A stretch of DNA of 64,000 bases from assembly GCF_000503215.1 (NCBI RefSeq), contig NZ_KI628539.1, positions 62,001 through 126,000 of the forward strand. Reading direction: 5' to 3'. The stretch comes from Pseudomonas canadensis (GTDB taxonomy: Bacteria > Pseudomonadota > Gammaproteobacteria > Pseudomonadales > Pseudomonadaceae). Shown here piece by piece: positions 59,420-64,000 of this stretch (positions within the stretch are counted from its first letter, which is position 1; each line of letters begins with the position of its first letter). A program made the translations under genes and the position numbers. Under the pieces are notes generated by a model, which saw nothing but the letters and a program-made list of their open reading frames with translations, had not been told where the DNA came from and searched no databases.

Positions 59420-59950
59420 ATGATGCTTAAAGAGCCTATTCGTCTGCGGCAGGCGGGCATGGTGCTGCTGATCAGCCTGGTGTTGTTGTTGCTGTTGTCG
59501 CTGATCGGGCTGTCATCCCAGCAAGGGGCGGTGAGCCAGCAAAAGGTCACCGCTAGCCTCTGGCACCGCAATCAGTCGCTGCAAAGCGCCGAGAGTGGCT
59601 TGCGGCGTGGTGAGTCAGTCGTAAAGCGATCATTTGCGATGCTGCCGCCTTGCCGGTCGGTTGTCACCTGCGCACCGCCGGCCGCCGCCTATTCGGTGGC
59701 TGGGGCGGGGCTGGACCCTGTTTCGGGGATCACTTGGACTGCACTGGACGGCGGTCTATACGGCATTCAATCCCTGGGACCCTCGGTGGGGCTGGCGCAT
59801 TTGCCACCACGCACCGTGGCCGACGCGTATCGAGTGACGGCTGTCGGGTTGAGCGGCCAATTGCGCACGGTGCTGGAGAGCGTCTATGCGCATGTAGAAG
59901 AGGAGGGCGGCTTGCGTTTCCGGCGGGTGGCCTGGCGGCAACTTCAATAA
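59420..59950 (+). CDS. pilX: Minor pilin PilX-like
   Basis: 176 aa. N-terminal RQAGMVLLISLVLLLLLSLIGLSSQQGAVSQQKVTAS is the PilX_N signature (prepilin-like, no Glu5). In P. aeruginosa PilX is followed by the large tip adhesin gene pilY1; here pilE follows directly. The C-terminal pilus-assembly domain is shorter than usual. Confidence 0.88.
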   Translation: MMLKEPIRLRQAGMVLLISLVLLLLLSLIGLSSQQGAVSQQKVTASLWHRNQSLQSAESGLRRGESVVKRSFAMLPPCRSVVTCAPPAAAYSVAGAGLDPVSGITWTALDGGLYGIQSLGPSVGLAHLPPRTVADAYRVTAVGLSGQLRTVLESVYAHVEEEGGLRFRRVAWRQLQ

Positions 59951-59961
59951 GGAGCGTTGAA

Positions 59962-60363
59962 ATGGGCATGGACAGCCAGGGCTTTACCCTGATTGAGTTA
60001 CTGATCGCCGTGGCGATCATTGCGGTGCTGGCCGGGATTGCTTACCCCGGCTACACCAGCCATATGAAAAAAGTCTATCGCGTGGAAATCGTCGCGTTAT
60101 TGACCGATCAGGCTCAGCATCTGGAGCGTTTTTATACAAGGAACGGTACTTTTATTGATGCAAGCGGCGTCAGCGAGGGCAATGATCGCTATAGAATCAC
60201 CGCAGCATTGAACCCTCAGGATTTCCAGCTGGTGGCTACGCCTGGCGTCCGCTCGGTGATGACCGGCGATCTTTGCGGCGACTTCAGCCTGGCCAGTACC
60301 GGTGCGCGGACCAATCCGGGCGCGGCACCTGAAATGTCGCGCAAGCTGTGCTGGGGGCAATGA
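59962..60363 (+). CDS. pilE: Minor pilin PilE-like
   Basis: 133 aa, start fixed by AAGGAG 7-12 nt before the ATG and by the prepilin sequence MGMDSQG/FTLIELLIAVAIIAVLAGIAYPGYTSHM. Globular part contains two Cys near the C-terminus (DLCGDFSL ... KLCWGQ) that may form the D-loop disulfide. Minor pilin, not the major subunit, by context and by P. aeruginosa synteny (PilE precedes thiO-side genes). Confidence 0.92.
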   Translation: MGMDSQGFTLIELLIAVAIIAVLAGIAYPGYTSHMKKVYRVEIVALLTDQAQHLERFYTRNGTFIDASGVSEGNDRYRITAALNPQDFQLVATPGVRSVMTGDLCGDFSLASTGARTNPGAAPEMSRKLCWGQ

Positions 60364-60425
60364 TGAGGGTGCTGGATGACTGGGCGCCAAGTGCGCGTGT
60401 TCCTATTTATCGGCTGGATCAAATG

Positions 60426-61535
60426 ATGGCAGAGCAACAGCAGGTAGTGATTGTCGGTGGCGGGGTCATCGGCTTGTTGACAGCGTTCAACCTGGCGACC
60501 CAAGGGCAAGCCGTAGTGCTGCTGGAGCGCGCGGGGTTGGGGCGGGAGTCCTCCTGGGCGGGCGGCGGTATTGTCTCGCCGCTGTATCCCTGGCGCTACA
60601 GCCCGGCCGTCACCGCACTGGCCCATTGGTCCCAAGACTTTTATCCTCAGTTGGCACAGCGCCTGTTTGCCCAGACCGGTGTCGACCCGGAGGTGCATAC
60701 CACGGGCCTGTACTGGCTGGACCTGGACGACGAAGCCGAAGCCCTGGCCTGGGCTGCGCGAGAAGGCCGCCCCTTGAGCAAAGTGGATGTCTCGGCTGCC
60801 CATGATGCCGTTCCGGTGCTGGGCGGCGGGTACTCCAGCGCGGTCTACATGGCTGACGTCGCCAATGTGCGCAACCCGCGCCTGGTCAAATCCCTCAAGG
60901 CGGCACTGCTCGCGTTGCCCGGCGTGACCCTCCACGAGCAGTGTGAAGTGACCGGATTTGTTCTGGATGCGGGCAATGTCGTGGGTGTGAACACAGCTGG
61001 TGGGCCGATCTTCGGTGATCAGGTTGTACTGGCGGCCGGGGCGTGGAGTGGTGAACTGCTGGGTACTTTGGGCCTGTCGCTGCCGGTCGAGCCGGTCAAA
61101 GGCCAGATGATCCTGTACAAATGCGCCTCGGACTTCCTGTCGAGCATGGTCCTGGCCAAGGGGCGTTATGCGATCCCGCGGCGTGACGGGCACATCTTGA
61201 TCGGCAGTACCCTGGAGCATGAAGGCTTCGACAAGACCCCTACCGACACGGCGCTGCAAAGCCTCAAGGCATCAGCGGTGGAGTTGATTCCCGCCTTGGC
61301 GGACGCCGAGGTGGTTGGGCACTGGGCCGGATTGCGCCCTGGTTCGCCGGAAGGCATCCCCTATATTGGCCAAGTGCCGGGCTTCAAAGGCTTGTGGCTC
61401 AACTGCGGCCATTACCGCAATGGCCTGGTGCTTGCGCCGGCATCCTGCCAGTTGTTTACCGACTTGCTGCTGGCGCGTACGCCGATCATCGACCCCGCGC
61501 CTTATGCGCCCGAAGGTCGGATCAACGCTGGATAG
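60426..61535 (+). CDS. thiO: Glycine oxidase ThiO
   Basis: 369 aa FAD enzyme that makes the iminoglycine used in thiazole (thiamine) synthesis. FAD motif VVIVGGGVIGLLTAFNLATQG at the N-terminus, SSWAGGGIVSPLYPWRY, and the C-terminal GLWLNCGHYRNGLVLAPASCQL. Start taken at the second of two adjacent ATGs (60423/60426). The 3' end overlaps the convergent PP0621-type gene by 14 bp. Confidence 0.95.
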   Translation: MAEQQQVVIVGGGVIGLLTAFNLATQGQAVVLLERAGLGRESSWAGGGIVSPLYPWRYSPAVTALAHWSQDFYPQLAQRLFAQTGVDPEVHTTGLYWLDLDDEAEALAWAAREGRPLSKVDVSAAHDAVPVLGGGYSSAVYMADVANVRNPRLVKSLKAALLALPGVTLHEQCEVTGFVLDAGNVVGVNTAGGPIFGDQVVLAAGAWSGELLGTLGLSLPVEPVKGQMILYKCASDFLSSMVLAKGRYAIPRRDGHILIGSTLEHEGFDKTPTDTALQSLKASAVELIPALADAEVVGHWAGLRPGSPEGIPYIGQVPGFKGLWLNCGHYRNGLVLAPASCQLFTDLLLARTPIIDPAPYAPEGRINAG

Positions 61536-61755
61536 ACTTCGGTCCTTGTTCCAGATGCGCCTGGGTGCAATACCACTCCTGGCGCGAGCTCAGGGCGCGA
61601 TCCTGTGGCAGGTGTACGCCGCAGTGGGCGCAGCGCACCATCAGGGCAGCGTCAGGCTCGCTGGTACGTTGCTGCTTGGCGGCCGGGCTTTTGAATTTGC
61701 GCCAGAACCATACTGCGGCGGCAATGACGGCAATCCAGAACAATAGACGAAGCAT
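61522..61755 (-). CDS. PP0621-family small membrane zinc-finger-like protein
   Basis: 77 aa: a single N-terminal transmembrane helix (LLFWIAVIAAAVWFWRKF), a Lys/Gln-rich linker, then VRCAHCGVHLPQDRAL and WYCTQAHLEQ with Cys-x2-Cys ... Cys ... His. This is the PP0621 family, function unknown. Convergent overlap with thiO. Confidence 0.88.
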   Translation of the reverse strand: MLRLLFWIAVIAAAVWFWRKFKSPAAKQQRTSEPDAALMVRCAHCGVHLPQDRALSSRQEWYCTQAHLEQGPKSIQR

Positions 61756-61833
61756 GATGGGCAGTTTCTCGACAAGGAATGCGCCAGTTTAGCCAAGGAC
61801 GTGCCAGGCGCACAGCGCAATAAATATCACCCA

Positions 61834-61860
61834 CAAAAAAGGAGCCTCGAAAGGCTCCTT
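61834..61860 (-). terminator. bamD terminator
   Basis: Stem AAGGAGCC/GGCTCCTT with loop TCGAAA, T-run on the minus strand, 20 bp after the bamD stop. Confidence 0.9.
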
Positions 61861-61880
61861 CTTGATGACGCCGGGTGCAA

Positions 61881-62906
61881 TCAGTCGAACACACCGAAGG
61901 TCATGTAGCTGAACCACGAACGGTCCTGGTTGTTGCCCAGGGCCTGCGGCTCTTCTTCTTCGATCACGTCGCCGTTCTCGTCATGCGGCTTGAGCTCCGA
62001 AGGAATGGCGTCCTTGGCGTCCTGGTACTGCTTGATCACGTCCTGGTTGGCGCGGGTTTCGCCCGGCGGCAGCGGTGGACGGGATTCGATCAGGCCCAGG
62101 GTGTACTTGCTCAGCCACGAACGGTTGTCCGCTTCAGCAACCTGAGGCACGAACTGGCCGTCTTTCAGGCTTGGGTGATCCGGGTAGTTGAGCTTCAGGG
62201 TTTCCAGGCTGGTGCTGGCCAGCTCGTCCAGGTGCAGACGCTGGTAAGCCTCGGTCATCACCGCCAGGCCGTCACCCACAGAAGGGGTTTCCTGGAAGTT
62301 TTCTACCACATAACGACCACGGTTGGCGGCGGCTACGTAGGCCTGACGGGTCAGGTAGTAATGCGCCACGTGGATCTCGTAGGACGCCAGCAGGTTGCGC
62401 AGGTAGATCATGCGCTGCTTGGCATCCGGTGCGTAGCGGCTATTGGGGTAGCGGCTGGTCAACTGGGCGAACTCGTTGTAGGAGTCGCGGGCAGCACCCG
62501 GGTCACGCTTGGTCATGTCCAGCGGGAGGAAGCGCGCCAGCAGGCCGACGTCCTGGTCGAACGAGGTCAGGCCCTTCATGTAGTAGGCGTAGTCGACGTT
62601 CGGGTGCTGCGGATGCAGGCGGATGAAACGCTCGGCGGCGGACTTGGCAGCTTCCGGCTCGGCGTTCTTGTAGTTGGCGTAGATCAACTCGAGCTGGGCC
62701 TGGTCGGCATAGCGCCCGAACGGATAACGCGACTCCAGTGCCTTCAGCTTCGCTGTGGCGCTGGTGAAGCTATTATTGTCCAAGTCTTTCTGAGCCAGTT
62801 GGTACAACTCGACTTCGCTCAGGTTTTCGTCGACGACTTCCTTTGTTGACGAGCAAGCAGCAGTCATGGCGAGGATGGCGATCAGCAGCAGGTGTTTCAC
62901 TTGCAT
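61881..62906 (-). CDS. bamD: Outer-membrane assembly lipoprotein BamD (ComL)
   Basis: 341 aa essential BAM-complex lipoprotein. Start at 62906 gives signal MQVKHLLLIAILAMTAAC with lipobox TAAC (Cys18); the longer frame to 62990 lacks a signal peptide. Five TPR-like repeats follow (SRYPFGRYADQAQLELIYANYK, PNVDYAYYMKGL, RYPNSRYAPDAKQRMIYLRN), then a Pseudomonas-type extended acidic C-terminus (residues ~265-341). Divergent from rluD. Confidence 0.97.
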   Translation of the reverse strand: MQVKHLLLIAILAMTAACSSTKEVVDENLSEVELYQLAQKDLDNNSFTSATAKLKALESRYPFGRYADQAQLELIYANYKNAEPEAAKSAAERFIRLHPQHPNVDYAYYMKGLTSFDQDVGLLARFLPLDMTKRDPGAARDSYNEFAQLTSRYPNSRYAPDAKQRMIYLRNLLASYEIHVAHYYLTRQAYVAAANRGRYVVENFQETPSVGDGLAVMTEAYQRLHLDELASTSLETLKLNYPDHPSLKDGQFVPQVAEADNRSWLSKYTLGLIESRPPLPPGETRANQDVIKQYQDAKDAIPSELKPHDENGDVIEEEEPQALGNNQDRSWFSYMTFGVFD

Positions 62907-63055
62907 GGCGGCTTGCGTCCCTATGACGGCCGCTGTCTTGGGCGGGGCCGTCCTGTTATGATGAGCGCCCCGTTGAAAGCCTCGGGGCAAAAGACGCCGT
63001 ATTTAACCACAAGCGCGCAGCCGAAACCAAAGGCTACGCCACGCCTAGTCTGAGC

Positions 63056-64000
63056 ATGTCCGATAAAATTGAACTTCGCGCAGAGGTGCCGTCCGAATTG
63101 GGCGGCCAACGCCTCGATCAAGTCGCCGCACAATTATTCGCTGAGCACTCGCGCTCGCGCCTTTCCGCCTGGATCAAAGACGGCCGCCTGACTGTGGATG
63201 GAGCGGTTATCCGCCCGCGAGACATAGTCCATGGCGGTGCGATTCTTGAGCTGACTGCCGAGCAGGAAGCCCAGGGAGAATGGGTCGCCCAGGACATCGA
63301 GCTGGATATCGTCTATGAAGACGACGACATCCTGGTCATCAACAAACCCGCAGGCCTGGTGGTTCACCCGGCGGCCGGGCACGCTGATGGCACCTTGCTC
63401 AATGCCCTGCTGCACCACGTGCCGGACATCATCAATGTCCCGCGCTGCGGCATCGTGCACCGTCTGGACAAGGACACCACCGGTTTGATGGTGGTGGCCA
63501 AGACCATTCAGGCGCAGACGCAGTTGGTCACACAATTGCAAAGCCGCAGCGTCAGCCGGATCTACGAGTGCATCGTGATCGGCGTGGTGGTAGCGGGTGG
63601 CAAGATCAACGCCCCAATCGGTCGCCACGGCCAGCAGCGCCAGCGTATGGCGGTGATGGAAGGCGGCAAGCAGGCCGTTAGCCACTATCGTGTGCTGGAG
63701 CGTTTCCGTTCCCACACTCACGTGCGGGTCAAGCTGGAAACCGGCCGTACCCACCAGATTCGCGTGCACATGGCGCACATCAACTTCCCGTTGGTCGGAG
63801 ATCCGGCCTACGGCGGTCGCTTCCGTATTCCGCCTGCGGCCAGCCAGACCATGGTTGAATCGTTGAAAACCTTCCCGCGCCAGGCCTTGCACGCACGTTT
63901 CCTGGAGCTGGACCATCCGACGAGCGGTAAACGGATGAGCTGGGAATCGCCGCTGCCGGACGATCTGGTCTGGCTGCTGTCGCTGCTCAAGCAGGATCGC
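63056..64000 (+). CDS. rluD: 23S rRNA pseudouridine synthase RluD, 3' end outside window
   Basis: 315 codons, open to the last base of the window, so only the final few residues are missing (RluD is ~320 aa). N-terminal S4 RNA-binding domain (GQRLDQVAAQLFAEHSRSRLSAWIKDGRLTVDG), then the catalytic HRLDKDTTGLMVVAKT with the active-site Asp, and ETGRTHQIRVHMAHINFPLVGDPAYGG. Modifies U1911, U1915 and U1917 of helix 69. Next to bamD as in other Pseudomonas. Confidence 0.97.
   Translation, partial: MSDKIELRAEVPSELGGQRLDQVAAQLFAEHSRSRLSAWIKDGRLTVDGAVIRPRDIVHGGAILELTAEQEAQGEWVAQDIELDIVYEDDDILVINKPAGLVVHPAAGHADGTLLNALLHHVPDIINVPRCGIVHRLDKDTTGLMVVAKTIQAQTQLVTQLQSRSVSRIYECIVIGVVVAGGKINAPIGRHGQQRQRMAVMEGGKQAVSHYRVLERFRSHTHVRVKLETGRTHQIRVHMAHINFPLVGDPAYGGRFRIPPAASQTMVESLKTFPRQALHARFLELDHPTSGKRMSWESPLPDDLVWLLSLLKQDR

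Noticed and set aside
1..64000. CRISPR array, prophage or insertion sequence
   Set aside because: No regularly spaced direct repeats, transposase, integrase or phage structural gene seen; the only repeats are REPINs.
63056..64000. rluD as a truncated pseudogene
   Set aside because: The frame is intact to the last base and all domains are present; it is cut only by the window edge.

Overview
The window is chromosomal DNA from a fluorescent Pseudomonas (P. fluorescens group). Evidence: gene blocks in the same order as the P. aeruginosa core genome (ychF-pth-rplY-prs-ispE-lolB / hemA-prfA-prmC-moeB-murI-pagL; algW-nif3-cysD-cysNC; rpsT-murJ-ribF-ileS-lspA-fkpB-ispH-minor pilins-thiO-bamD-rluD), high-GC codon use, and four REP-doublet (REPIN) repeats typical of this group.

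1-12.9 kb: most of a Hrp1-type type III secretion system (T3SS) cluster, like the hrp/hrc cluster of P. syringae and the rsp/rsc cluster of plant-associated P. fluorescens. A rightward operon (hrcN, cut by the window edge, then hrpO-hrpP-hrcQ-hrcR-hrcS-hrcT-hrcU) meets a leftward set with abutting stop codons: an HrpR/HrpS-type enhancer-binding regulator, a small pilin-like gene hrpA, hrpB-hrcJ-hrpD-hrpE, then hrpF-hrpG-hrcC-hrpT-hrpV. Two good HrpL-type hrp boxes sit in front of hrpA and hrpF. No harpin gene lies between hrpA and hrpB, only one HrpR/S-like regulator is present, and hrcQ is unsplit, with a candidate internal start for an HrcQB-like C-terminal product.

13-25.6 kb: housekeeping genes for translation (ychF, pth, rplY, prfA, prmC, tRNA-Gln), PRPP, isoprenoids (ispE), outer-membrane lipoprotein insertion (lolB), haem (hemA), peptidoglycan (murI) and lipid A remodelling (pagL).

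25.7-37.9 kb: the most interesting accessory region. Nine leftward genes, nearly all overlapping or abutting, encode a DUF523/DUF1722 protein, a MerR-family regulator, DNA photolyase, an NTF2-like protein, an SDR, a flavin amine oxidase, DUF1365, a cyclopropane-fatty-acid-synthase-family methyltransferase and DUF2878. The promoter region carries two perfect TGTACA-N12-TGTACA elements, one overlapping the -35. A third, imperfect copy precedes a neighbouring flavoprotein/Trp-rich-protein pair, opposite a TIGR01777-hemH pair. I infer a light or singlet-oxygen response regulon combining DNA repair, lipid modification and possibly porphyrin disposal.

38-49 kb: a TonB-dependent siderophore receptor, algW protease, a NIF3-family protein, the cysD-cysNC sulfate activation operon, an acyltransferase, a long-form pta (no ackA beside it), a DUF3565 protein, slyD.

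49.4-64 kb: rpsT, murJ, ribF-ileS-lspA-fkpB-ispH, a type IV minor pilin cluster (fimT, pilV, pilW, pilX, pilE) lacking pilY1, thiO, bamD and rluD (cut by the right edge).
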